64,000 bases of DNA from Thiohalomonas sp041685045 (lineage in GTDB: Bacteria > Pseudomonadota > Gammaproteobacteria > Thiohalomonadales > Thiohalomonadaceae), in the NCBI GenBank assembly GCA_041685045.1, contig JAWLGP010000005.1, positions 1-64,000 on the forward strand, in the 5' to 3' direction. Shown here one piece after another: positions 53,531-61,282 of this stretch (positions are counted from its first letter, which is position 1; the number at the start of each line of letters is the position of its first letter). The notes beneath the pieces were generated by a model. That model was not told the origin of the DNA. It saw only the letters and a list, made by a program, of their open reading frames with translations, and made no database searches. The position numbers and the translations under genes were made by a program.

Positions 53531-54448
53531 ATGCGCAAATCCAGAGTCGCCCTCGCCCTCGGCGGCGGGTCCGCCCGCGGCTGGGCCCATATCGGTGTGA
53601 TCCGCGCACTGGCGGAGCACGGCATCGTCCCCGACATCGTCTGCGGCACCTCGGTCGGTGCCCTGGTCGGCGCCGCCTACGTGACCGGACGCCTCGACAG
53701 GCTGGAGGCGTGGGTCCGTACCCTCGATTGGTGGGACATTGTCCGGATTATGGACTTGAAACTGGCCGGCGGGTTCATCGAGGGGGGCACCCTGATGCGC
53801 CACTTTCGTGAGCACGTGGGCGAGGTGAACATCGAGGAGGCCGATCGACCGTTCGCCGCGGTGGCGACCAACCTGGCCACCGGCCGCGAAGTGTGGCTGC
53901 AGTCCGGTCCGATCCTGGAGGCGGTGCGCGCCTCGATTGCCCTGCCGGGGCTGTTCAATCCGATGAAGGTGGACGGCGAGTTCCTGGTCGACGGCGGACT
54001 GGTCAATCCGGTACCGGTGTCATTGGCACGGGCGATGGGGGGTGAGGTGATCATTGCGGTGAACCTGAATGGTGACATCGTCGGCCGCCACCTGACCCAG
54101 CCCCCGCGGCTCAAGCCCGAAAAGCAGGAGCCGGAGAGACAGGCGCTGCTGGAACAGGTGAAGCAGCTGTTCAGTGACGAATTGCGCAGCAAGTTGCTGG
54201 GGGCACCGGCGATCGGCCGTGTCTCCAAGGAGGCCCCCGGGCTGTTCGACGTGCTGGCGAGCGCCATCAACATCATGCAGGATCGCATCACCCGCAGCCG
54301 CATGGCCGGAGACCCGCCGGACCTGCTGATCGCACCGCGACTCGCCCACATCGGCCTGCTCGAATTCGACCGTGCCGAGGAGGCCATCGAGGTGGGCCAT
54401 CGCGCCGTCGAACAGCTGCGTCCGGCATTGGAAAGGCTTGCGCTGTGA
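53531..54448 (+). CDS. rssA: Patatin-like phospholipase, RssA family
   Basis: The 305-aa protein has the oxyanion motif GGGSARGWAHIGV (10-22), the nucleophile elbow GTSVGALVG (Ser41), and the catalytic Asp in DGGLVNPVPVSLAR. It is a predicted serine lipase/phospholipase of the RssA/YchK branch, likely cytoplasmic or membrane-associated. Physiological substrate is unknown. Downstream lies a repeat-containing gap and a convergent DUF2835 gene. Confidence 0.92.
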   Translation: MRKSRVALALGGGSARGWAHIGVIRALAEHGIVPDIVCGTSVGALVGAAYVTGRLDRLEAWVRTLDWWDIVRIMDLKLAGGFIEGGTLMRHFREHVGEVNIEEADRPFAAVATNLATGREVWLQSGPILEAVRASIALPGLFNPMKVDGEFLVDGGLVNPVPVSLARAMGGEVIIAVNLNGDIVGRHLTQPPRLKPEKQEPERQALLEQVKQLFSDELRSKLLGAPAIGRVSKEAPGLFDVLASAINIMQDRITRSRMAGDPPDLLIAPRLAHIGLLEFDRAEEAIEVGHRAVEQLRPALERLAL

Positions 54449-54457
54449 AAAGCTTGT

Positions 54458-54571
54458 CGCAGAGGCGCAGAGGAACTTCTTGAAGCGGTGGAGTAGCCGG
54501 TTACGCCGAAAATCTTGGGACAAAGAAACTCTGCGCCGCTGCGTCTCTGCGTCTCTGTGCCAGGTTTCTTC
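54458..54571. repeat. GCGCAGAGG-type inverted repeat
   Basis: CGCAGAGGCGCAGAGG (54458-54473) and CTCTGCGCCGCTGCGTCTCTGCG (54530-54552), with further TCTCTGTG units, form an inverted element of about 115 bp. Similar GCGTCTTTGCG- or CGCCAAGG-type strings occur at 40170-40200 and 56829-56865. Its right end reaches the stop of the DUF2835 gene. Confidence 0.65.
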
Positions 54572-54806
54572 AGGCACGATCCGCCACACGGCGCAGGGCG
54601 ACGAATTTGTGGTCTTCGTCGAATTCGAGTTCGAACAGGCCGTGGACGCCGTCGCGGGTGACGAAACGGCGTAGCCGGCCGGCGGGGAACTGGATGGTGC
54701 GCCCGTCCAGCGCACGAGTGAAGATGGTTTGGAAGCGGCCCTGATAATAGGCGAGATACTCTTCGGCGGTCAGGTCGAGCCGAAAACGGATCCGTTGGTG
54801 GGCCAT
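54570..54806 (-). CDS. DUF2835-family small protein
   Basis: The 78-aa protein (RIRFRLDLTAEEYLAYYQG ... IQFPAGRLRRFVTRDGVHGLFELEFDEDHKFVALRRV) matches the compact DUF2835 pattern known in gammaproteobacteria. No function is known. It overlaps the end of a dispersed repeat at its stop codon. Confidence 0.88.
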   Translation of the reverse strand: MAHQRIRFRLDLTAEEYLAYYQGRFQTIFTRALDGRTIQFPAGRLRRFVTRDGVHGLFELEFDEDHKFVALRRVADRA

Positions 54807-54841
54807 GGCTAACCGTAGGTACGACGATAAGGAGTAGTCTG

Positions 54842-55327
54842 ATGCTCGGTGGGCGTTTGGTTATCAAGTCGCTGTTAGCGCTGCTGGTTCTCGCGGGGGC
54901 CGTTCCGTTCGTACTGCCGCTCCGGGACGGCAAGCCGCTGCTCAGCTGGTCCGACATCAAGCTGCCGAAACTGCCGGTCGAGGTCCCGGATGTCTCGCTG
55001 CCCGCCGACAGTTCATCCCCCCAGGAGGTCGCACTCTATCGCTGGCGCGATGCCGACGGTGTGATCCAATTCAGCAACGAACCGCCTCCACCCGGTATCG
55101 CATTCGAGTCCGTCTCCATCGACCCCAACGCCAACATCGTGCAACCGTTCACGGCGCCTGAACCGAAGGCAGGTGAGCCAGGTCCCGGACAGCCCCCCCA
55201 GACCGCGCAGCCGGGCAGTCCCTATTCGCCGGAGAACGTGCAGCAGCTGTTCGAGGACACCCACAAGATCCGGGAAACGGCGGATGCACGGACCCGGGAC
55301 CTGGAGCGCACCCTGCAACAGCGCTGA
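54842..55327 (+). CDS. DUF4124-domain envelope protein
   Basis: The 161-aa product has an N-terminal helix (about 8-27) acting as signal or anchor, then a DUF4124-like segment LYRWRDADGVIQFSNEPPPPGI (about 61-82), a Pro/Gly/Gln-rich linker and a charged helical tail. The short beta-sheet module is common in secreted gammaproteobacterial proteins of unknown function. It is divergent from the DUF2835 gene. Confidence 0.82.
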   Translation: MLGGRLVIKSLLALLVLAGAVPFVLPLRDGKPLLSWSDIKLPKLPVEVPDVSLPADSSSPQEVALYRWRDADGVIQFSNEPPPPGIAFESVSIDPNANIVQPFTAPEPKAGEPGPGQPPQTAQPGSPYSPENVQQLFEDTHKIRETADARTRDLERTLQQR

Positions 55328-55338
55328 CCGGCCGGCCG

Positions 55339-55629
55339 TTACTCCTTTTTCGCCTTGCCGATGCCGCTGATCGGAACCACCACGTCGCCCTGCGGTTTGG
55401 GTTCATCGACAAACCGCGGGCGCATGTCCATGGGCCTGTCATGCTGTTCGGCCAGCTCGCGTTCGCGATTGCTGATCAGTACCAGACAGTCACGCAGACC
55501 ATTCACGGTCGGTTCGGACAACGGATGGCGCATGCCCGGGGCTGTTGCCGTATCTTTGATCACCTCGGTCAGCACCCGCTTGACGGCGCGCAGGATCTGC
55601 TCTTCCTTGGAAAGGTCTTGGTCGCTCAT
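55339..55629 (-). CDS. Small conserved hypothetical protein
   Basis: The 96-aa protein (SKEEQILRAVKRVLTEVIKDTATAPGMRHPLSEPTVNGLRDCLVLISNRERELAE) is helical and charged, with a basic C-terminus. I recognise it as a conserved type sometimes labelled as a segregation/condensation-related protein in databases, but see no evidence for that role. It converges with the DUF4124 gene and is divergent from the dehydrogenase. Confidence 0.75.
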   Translation of the reverse strand: MSDQDLSKEEQILRAVKRVLTEVIKDTATAPGMRHPLSEPTVNGLRDCLVLISNRERELAEQHDRPMDMRPRFVDEPKPQGDVVVPISGIGKAKKE

Positions 55630-55726
55630 GTTCGCTCTCCGGCCGAAGGCCTCGGGAATGAGTCCGAAGTCTAACACCGGTTTTGCCGGTCGACCAAAGT
55701 ATCCCACTGAATAACCAAGGTATTTT

Positions 55727-56683
55727 ATGCGCGGCGTACTGCTCGACCAGGCCAGCCTGGACCGTGACGATCTCGACCTTTCGGGGCTGGAGAGGGTACT
55801 GCCCGATTGGCGTTTCCATCCGGCGACCACACCGGCCGAGACGGCCTCCCGGATCGGTGAGGCGGAGGTGGTGGTGACCAACAAGGTGGTGCTTGATGCC
55901 GGCGCGTTGGCCGCGGCGCCACGCCTGAAGCTGATCGCCGTGGCGGCGACCGGTACCAACAACATCGAGCTGGAGGCCGCTCGTTCCCGGGGGATCGCCG
56001 TGTGCAACGTGACCGGCTATGCCACTCCTTCCGTCGTGGAACATACGATGGCGCTGATCCTTGCGCTGACCCGTCGCTTGGAGGTGCACCACCGCGCTGC
56101 ACTGGACGGGAGCTGGGCTGCCGCCGACCAGTTCTGCCTGCTGGATTTTCCGATGCGGGAATTGAACGGGCTGTCCTTGGGGATCGTCGGCTACGGTGAG
56201 CTGGGACGCGCGGTCGCCCGTGCTGCCGAGGCCGCTTTCCGCATGCGGGTACTGGTTGCGCAGCGCCCCGGTGGCCCGGCGCATCCCGGGCGCCTTCCAC
56301 TCGACGAGTTGCTGCCGCGGGTGGATGTACTCAGTCTGCATACACCCCTGACGACGGAGACGCGCCACCTCATCGGTGAGCGGGAGCTGCGCCTGATGCG
56401 GCCGGATGCCCTGCTCATCAACACCGCCCGCGGCGGGATCGTGGATGAAGCGGCGCTTGCCGGCGCGTTGCGCGGTGGGCGCCTCGGTGGGGCCGGCATC
56501 GATGTATTGACCACCGAGCCGCCCCGTTCCGGCAACCCGCTGCTCGCGCCCGACATTCCGAACCTGATCGTCACCCCGCACATCGCCTGGGCCAGCCGTC
56601 AGGCCCGCCAGCGGCTGATCGACGAGGTGGCCGAGAATATCCGCGCCTTCCTCGCCGGCAAGGCGCGTAACCGGGTCGCCTGA
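55727..56683 (+). CDS. D-2-hydroxyacid dehydrogenase (glycerate/hydroxypyruvate type)
   Basis: The 318-aa enzyme has the NAD motif LGIVGYGELGRAVA (about 146-159) and the catalytic Arg in NTARGGIVDEAAL, Glu in LTTEPPRSGNPLL and His in TPHIAWASRQA. The N-terminal substrate domain reads VVVTNKVVLDAGALAAAPRLKLIAVAATGTNNI, as in glycerate dehydrogenase HprA. Likely interconverts a 2-keto acid such as hydroxypyruvate or glyoxylate with the D-hydroxy acid. Confidence 0.92.
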   Translation: MRGVLLDQASLDRDDLDLSGLERVLPDWRFHPATTPAETASRIGEAEVVVTNKVVLDAGALAAAPRLKLIAVAATGTNNIELEAARSRGIAVCNVTGYATPSVVEHTMALILALTRRLEVHHRAALDGSWAAADQFCLLDFPMRELNGLSLGIVGYGELGRAVARAAEAAFRMRVLVAQRPGGPAHPGRLPLDELLPRVDVLSLHTPLTTETRHLIGERELRLMRPDALLINTARGGIVDEAALAGALRGGRLGGAGIDVLTTEPPRSGNPLLAPDIPNLIVTPHIAWASRQARQRLIDEVAENIRAFLAGKARNRVA

Positions 56684-56708
56684 ACGTGCCGGCGGTGGGA
56701 GACCAATA

Positions 56709-56812
56709 GAACAGGTTGACAGGATTTGTTCAGGATTAACAGGATTTAAAATGGCTATTGAGCAGGGAGCGATCCTGTGCATCCGAAAAATCCTGTCAAT
56801 TCTGTAAACCCT
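56709..56812. repeat. AACAGGATT-type repeat, pair 4
   Basis: CAGGATT units (56709-56747) face more degenerate AATCCTG units (56771-56812). It follows the dehydrogenase stop. Confidence 0.8.
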
Positions 56813-56828
56813 GTGCCGTTAGCCCATA

Positions 56829-56865
56829 AGTCCCTTTGCGTCCTTCGCGTCTTTGCGCCTTTGCG
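56829..56865. repeat. GCGTCTTTGCG-type dispersed repeat
   Basis: The run contains TTTGCGTCCTTCGCG, TCTTTGCGCC and TTTGCGTT, i.e. degenerate nine-base units, directly after pair 4 and 37 bases before the thioredoxin-HEAT gene. Confidence 0.6.
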
Positions 56866-56901
56866 TTGAGATCTTTTTTCTGATCGATAGGAGGAGCCCT
56901 G

Positions 56902-57537
56902 ATGTCCCAAACCCCCGACGCGCTGTTGTTCATCGCCCCCGGCTGTCCCCACTGTCCGGTGGTCCTGCAGGGGTTGGCGGAACTGGTGAAAAGTGGTGCC
57001 ATCGGTGCGCTGGAGGTGGTCAATGTTGCCGCGCATCCGGAGCGCGCCGCCGAACTCGGCGTCCGGGCCGCGCCTTGGACCCGCATCGGGGCGTTCGTGC
57101 TGGAAGGGGCGCAGACCCCTGCGACCCTGCGGCAATGGGTCGAGCGGGCGGGGCGGGATGAAGGCGGTTCCGAGTATCTGCGTGAACTGCTGGCCGGGGG
57201 CCGGCTGGCGGAGGCGGAACGGTTCGTGAACCTCGGCCGCTGGGCCGACGTGCTGCCGCTGTTGAGCGATGTCGAGGCTCCCATGCAGGTACGGGTGGGC
57301 GCGAATGCCCTTTTGGAGGGCGCCGCGGGCAGTGAAGCACTGGCCGCACTGGTACCGGAGCTCGGGGCACTGGCCGGGCACACGGACCACCGCTTGCGGG
57401 CCGACGCCTGTTACCTGCTCGGTCTGAGCGGTTCCGCCGCGGCGAAACCGCTGTTGCGGGAGCGACTGGAAGACGACAGTGCCGAAGTGCGCGAGATCGC
57501 CCGGGAGGCGCTGGAGGAACTGGAGCGGGGCGGGTGA
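56902..57537 (+). CDS. Thioredoxin-fold domain joined to HEAT repeats
   Basis: The 211-aa cytoplasmic protein has a thioredoxin/glutaredoxin-like N-terminus (FIAPGCPHCPVVLQGL with a CPHC pair at residues 15-18, then a cis-Pro at VRAAPWTRIGAF) and a helical C-terminus with HEAT-like units: LRADACYLLGLSGSAAAKPLLRERLEDDSAEVREIAREALEEL. The active site is unusual (CPHC as in DsbA), but there is no signal peptide. Ribosome site: GGAGGAG about eight bases upstream. Confidence 0.8.
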   Translation: MSQTPDALLFIAPGCPHCPVVLQGLAELVKSGAIGALEVVNVAAHPERAAELGVRAAPWTRIGAFVLEGAQTPATLRQWVERAGRDEGGSEYLRELLAGGRLAEAERFVNLGRWADVLPLLSDVEAPMQVRVGANALLEGAAGSEALAALVPELGALAGHTDHRLRADACYLLGLSGSAAAKPLLRERLEDDSAEVREIAREALEELERGG

Positions 57538-57580
57538 GGCACTTCGTGGCTCCCTGCGCCCAGCCTCCCACTTCGTCAGA

Positions 57581-57871
57581 TTCAACAGGATTAACAGGAT
57601 GTTTTCAGGATGGACAGGATGAAATTCAGGCAAAGAACCATGTGCTGGGCCTTTTGAGTCCGGGTATGTCGCAGGGTAAACGCATACTCACCGAAGAGCG
57701 ATGTAAGTCCTTGAAAGCAGGCCGTCGAGCGTACAGGGATGTATTTACAGCGTACCTGCTTTCAAGGACTTACATCGCTTGCAGCACGGCCGTGACGTTA
57801 GTATGCGTTCACCCTGGGGGTATGTCGCTCTAAACCCGAAGTGGAGGCTTTTTCCTGTCAATCCTGTTGAA
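57581..57871. repeat. AACAGGATT-type repeat, pair 5, split by a MITE-like element
   Basis: CAGGATT units (57581-57623) and inverse units (57851-57871) flank a 227-bp centre that contains the MITE-like element at 57675-57813. The 354-bp gap 57538-57891 holds no gene. Confidence 0.8.
57675..57813. mobile_element. MITE-like element, copy 2 (139 bp)
   Basis: Ends GGTAAACGCATACTCAC and GTTAGTATGCGTTCACC are inverted. The interior has a perfect 24-bp inverted repeat (57698-57721 and 57755-57778) around a 33-bp loop. The string at 57779-57797 is the inverse of the CACGGCCGTGCTGCA core of copy 1. It encodes no protein. Confidence 0.7.
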
Positions 57872-57891
57872 TGCCTTAGTGGTCGACCGGC

Positions 57892-58845
57892 CTACTCGAA
57901 CATCGCCTGCTCCACCTCCAGCACCGCCAGGCTGATGTGCTTGCCCAGTTCGTCGTCGAAGCCGATCCAGTCCTTGAACCGGAGCAGGCGCTGCTCGATG
58001 ACCGGCTTCATCTCGAAGGGCGCCATGCCCTGCTCGTATAACTCCTCGGCGGCGGCGTAGACCCCGTTCAGATAGTCGCGGTAGGCGTGGACGAATGCCG
58101 CGTCGGCGGTGCGGCCGTGGCCGGGGACATAGACGGCGATGTCTGGGATGGCCAGCGCGCTATCGATGGTCGCCACGCTGCCGCGAAAGGTCCCATCATC
58201 CATGCGCACGACGCGCTCGTTGCAGACATTGTCGGCCAGGAACAGCAGCCGCTCCTCCGGCACCTCGATCATCAGATCGCTGGTCGAGTGGGCCTGCCCG
58301 TAGTGGTGGAAGCGAAAGGTGACGTTGCCGAAGGTGACTTCGTCACCGTGGCCGACAGCGACATTTGGCCCGCGCACCTCCGTGCCGGCCGTGGCGCCTT
58401 CGGTGGAGCGCAGCATGCGGTCGATCCACTCCTCGCCGGCACCCTTCTCGACGCCGGCGAGCATCTGCGGATGCCCATAGATGGGCACTGCCGAATCCGC
58501 ATCACGGAAGGCGTGATTGCCGAGCCAGTGGTCGCCGTGCACATGGGTGTTGAGCAGCGCCAGCACCGGCTTGTCGGTGACCTTGCGGATCTGGCGCAGC
58601 ACCATCTCCCCGCTTTGGACGCTCGAGCCGGGATCGACCACCACCACACCCGCGTCGGTGAGCACGAACGCCGGGTTGTTCATGAATCCCTGGTTTTCCG
58701 GGCTGGGGTAGCCCATCGGCCCATGGATGACGTAGGTCCGTGCGGAGACCCGGTCGGCCGGGTAATCCGGTACCGCCGGACCGCGTTCTCCGGCGGAAGC
58801 GCTGGCCGTCAACAGCCCGGTCAAGAGGATGAAAATCGATTTCAT
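57892..58845 (-). CDS. Periplasmic metallo-beta-lactamase-fold hydrolase (SoxH/quinoprotein-relay-like)
   Basis: The 317-aa protein has a signal peptide (cleavage near SASAG, 15-19) and the metal motif NTHVHGDHWLGN (His101, His103, Asp105, His106), with later ligands in HYGQAHSTSDL and PGHGRTADAAF. GPMGYPSPENQGFMNNPAFVLTDAGVVVVDPG resembles SoxH and the zinc hydrolases linked to PQQ-dependent systems. Substrate unknown. The start at 58845 gives the signal peptide; a longer frame does not. It is divergent from the NfeD gene. Confidence 0.88.
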   Translation of the reverse strand: MKSIFILLTGLLTASASAGERGPAVPDYPADRVSARTYVIHGPMGYPSPENQGFMNNPAFVLTDAGVVVVDPGSSVQSGEMVLRQIRKVTDKPVLALLNTHVHGDHWLGNHAFRDADSAVPIYGHPQMLAGVEKGAGEEWIDRMLRSTEGATAGTEVRGPNVAVGHGDEVTFGNVTFRFHHYGQAHSTSDLMIEVPEERLLFLADNVCNERVVRMDDGTFRGSVATIDSALAIPDIAVYVPGHGRTADAAFVHAYRDYLNGVYAAAEELYEQGMAPFEMKPVIEQRLLRFKDWIGFDDELGKHISLAVLEVEQAMFE

Positions 58846-58981
58846 GGGAATACTCCAAACGTGGTTTTTGCTTGTGGGGTATCGCTCGAACCGTCGACAC
58901 GTCCGGCCTGCTGGAGAGACGGACGGTGCGGTTTCTTCTATCTTATTGGTTAGAAACTTCAGTATAGCCAGAGCCCCTTGG

Positions 58982-58999
58982 GATGGCACGTGTGCCATC
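58982..58999. promoter_or_regulatory. Short palindrome between the MBL and NfeD genes
   Basis: GATGGCAC and GTGCCATC form 8-bp arms around GT, in the 195-bp divergent intergenic region. It could be an operator for either gene; no regulator can be named. Confidence 0.35.
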
Positions 59000-59040
59000 T
59001 CGGGTTTAGACTCGGCCAAGGACTAACTAGAAGCCGAATA

Positions 59041-60456
59041 ATGGACCTTCTGCTGCGCCTCATGGTTTTGCTGCTGCTCCTGTCGACCGCACCGCTGGCG
59101 GCCCAGGAGGCGACGGAGACGCGAAACGGACGCTTCGCCGCGCTGCTCAACATCGACGGCGCGATCGGGCCGGCCACCAGCGACTACTTCTCCCGCTCTC
59201 TGGAACAAGCCGGAGAGCAGGGTGCCGAGTTCGTGATCCTGCGCATGGACACCCCGGGGGGACTCGACAGTGCCATGCGCGAGATCATCAAGGCGATCCT
59301 CGCCTCGCCCATTCCGGTGGTTTCTTACGTCTATCCCCGCGGGGCCCGTGCCGCCAGTGCCGGCACCTACATCCTCTATGCCAGCCACGTCGCGGCCATG
59401 GCACCGGCCACCAACCTGGGGGCCGCCACCCCGGTCTCGCTGGGGCCCGGTACTCCGGGTGGCGGGGAGCCGCCACCGGCCGATGAAGAGGCGCCGCCGG
59501 CGGACGGCGCGGAACCGACGCCGCGGGACGAAGCCCCCGTCGCGGCTCCTGCCGACCCCAAGGCGCGCAAGGTGGTCAACGATGCGGTCGCCTACATCCG
59601 CTCGCTGGCCCAACTCCGCGATCGCAACGCCGATTGGGCCGAGCAGGCGGTTCGCCGGGGTGTCAGCCTGGAGGCGGAGGAGGCGGTCAAAATGAATGTG
59701 GTCGATCTTGTTGCCGCCGACATTGATGGACTAATGCGGGCGCTCGACGGTCGTACGGTCTCCCTAGACGGAGCCGAATACACCTTCGCTACGGAGGGCC
59801 TCGACATCGTCCGCATGGAGCCCGACTGGCGCAGCCGTTTGCTGGCGGTCATCACGGACCCCAATGTCGCCTACCTCCTGTTGCTGGTGGGCATCTATGG
59901 CCTGATTTTCGAGTTTGCCAATCCGGGCGCCCTGGTGCCGGGCGTCATTGGCTCCATCTGCCTGGTACTCGGACTGTTTGCCCTGCAGGTGCTGCCCGTC
60001 AACTATGCCGGTCTCGGCCTCATCCTGCTCGGAATCGCGCTTATGGTGGGGGAGGCGTTTGCACCCAGTTTCGGCGCCCTCGGGATCGGCGGTGTGGTCG
60101 CGTTCGTGTTCGGTTCTATCATTCTGATCGACACCGAAGCGCCCGGTTTCGGCATCTCCATTGCCCTGATCGCCGCGGTCGCCGCCTTTTCCGTGTTGTT
60201 GTTCATGTTCCTGCTCGCCTCCGTGCTCAAGGCGCGCGAAAGGCCCGTGGTCAGCGGTCGTGAACAGATGATCGGCAGCGAAGCGCTGGTGCTGGAGGAC
60301 TTCACGGGCGAAGGGATGGTGCGCGCCCACAGTGAACTCTGGCGCGCCAGCAGCGATGTGCCGCTGGTCAGGGGACAAAAGGTACGCGTCACCGGATTGG
60401 ACGGGCTCTGCCTCAAGGTCGAGCCGCTCGGGGACGCCCAACAGCAAGGGGGTTAA
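59041..60456 (+). CDS. NfeD-family membrane serine protease (long form, ClpP-like)
   Basis: The 471-aa protein has a signal peptide (cleavage near LAAQ), a periplasmic ClpP-like domain with LRMDTPGGLDSAMREIIKAI and PRGARAASAGTYILYASHVAAMAP (Ser106 nucleophile) and the Lys in KARKVVNDAVAYIRSLA, an inserted Pro/Glu-rich stretch (about 140-175), four helices (about 275-400) and a C-terminal OB-fold NfeD domain. The start at 59041 is the one giving a signal peptide. It is three bases from the slipin gene, the classical pairing. Confidence 0.93.
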   Translation: MDLLLRLMVLLLLLSTAPLAAQEATETRNGRFAALLNIDGAIGPATSDYFSRSLEQAGEQGAEFVILRMDTPGGLDSAMREIIKAILASPIPVVSYVYPRGARAASAGTYILYASHVAAMAPATNLGAATPVSLGPGTPGGGEPPPADEEAPPADGAEPTPRDEAPVAAPADPKARKVVNDAVAYIRSLAQLRDRNADWAEQAVRRGVSLEAEEAVKMNVVDLVAADIDGLMRALDGRTVSLDGAEYTFATEGLDIVRMEPDWRSRLLAVITDPNVAYLLLLVGIYGLIFEFANPGALVPGVIGSICLVLGLFALQVLPVNYAGLGLILLGIALMVGEAFAPSFGALGIGGVVAFVFGSIILIDTEAPGFGISIALIAAVAAFSVLLFMFLLASVLKARERPVVSGREQMIGSEALVLEDFTGEGMVRAHSELWRASSDVPLVRGQKVRVTGLDGLCLKVEPLGDAQQQGG

Positions 60457-60459
60457 GCG

Positions 60460-61218
60460 ATGCTCGGACTCGGATACTTCGGCCTGCTCCTGGTCGGGTT
60501 CATTCTCATCATTCTGTTCAGCGCATTTCGGGTGCTGCGTGAATACGAGCGCGGCGTGGTGTTCCAGCTCGGCCGCTTCTGGAAGGTGAAGGGGCCGGGT
60601 TTGCGCCTGGTCATCCCGGTGATCCAGCAGATGGTCCGGGTCGACCTGCGCACCATCGTCATGGATGTCCCGACCCAGGACGTGATCTCCCGCGACAACG
60701 TTTCGGTCAAGGTCAACGCGGTGATCTATTTCCGCGTGGTCGACGCCGACAAGGCGATTATCCAGGTGGAGAACTATTACGAGGCGACCAGCCAGCTGGC
60801 GCAGACCACGCTGCGTTCGGTGCTCGGCCAACACGACCTGGACGACATGCTCGCCTCCCGCGAGCAGCTGAATGCCGATATCCAGGGGATCCTTGACGCC
60901 CAGACCGATGCCTGGGGCATCAAGGTCTCCAACGTCGAGATCAAACATGTCGATCTGGACGAGTCGATGATCCGGGCCATCGCCAAACAGGCCGAGGCGG
61001 AGCGCGTGCGGCGGGCCAAAATCATCCACGCCGAAGGCGAATTCCAGGCCTCACAGCAGTTGCGCGAGGCCGCCGAAATCCTGGCGCAGTCGCCACACGC
61101 GATCACCCTGCGCTACCTGCAGACTCTCACGGACATCGCCGGGGAAAAGAACTCCACGATCGTGTTCCCGCTGCCGATGGAACTGATCGAACCGCTGATC
61201 AAGAAACTGAAGCAGTAG
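60460..61218 (+). CDS. Slipin (stomatin/SPFH family)
   Basis: The 252-aa membrane protein has one N-terminal helix, then an SPFH domain (FRVLREYERGVVFQLGRFWKVKGPGLRLVIPVIQQMVRVDLRTIVMDVPTQDVISRDNVSVKVNAVIYFRVVDADKAI) and a C-terminal coiled region ending in EPLIKKL. Slipins oligomerise at membranes; the paired NfeD protease can cleave them. The two are co-transcribed here. Confidence 0.94.
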   Translation: MLGLGYFGLLLVGFILIILFSAFRVLREYERGVVFQLGRFWKVKGPGLRLVIPVIQQMVRVDLRTIVMDVPTQDVISRDNVSVKVNAVIYFRVVDADKAIIQVENYYEATSQLAQTTLRSVLGQHDLDDMLASREQLNADIQGILDAQTDAWGIKVSNVEIKHVDLDESMIRAIAKQAEAERVRRAKIIHAEGEFQASQQLREAAEILAQSPHAITLRYLQTLTDIAGEKNSTIVFPLPMELIEPLIKKLKQ

Positions 61219-61282
61219 TTCGCGACGCTTTGGTGCCGACGTCGCAGCGCCCGAGCTGGGCGTCCGCGGGTCCGGCCCGGGA

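Noticed and set aside
47418..57871. The AACAGGATT arrays considered as a CRISPR array
   Set aside because: Units are about 12 bases, contiguous and arranged as inverted pairs; there are no unique spacers of constant length and no cas genes.
58978..59040. Longer N-terminus for the NfeD protein starting at 58978
   Set aside because: The extra 21 residues would hide the signal peptide and are partly encoded by the intergenic palindrome; ATG 59041 fits the family.
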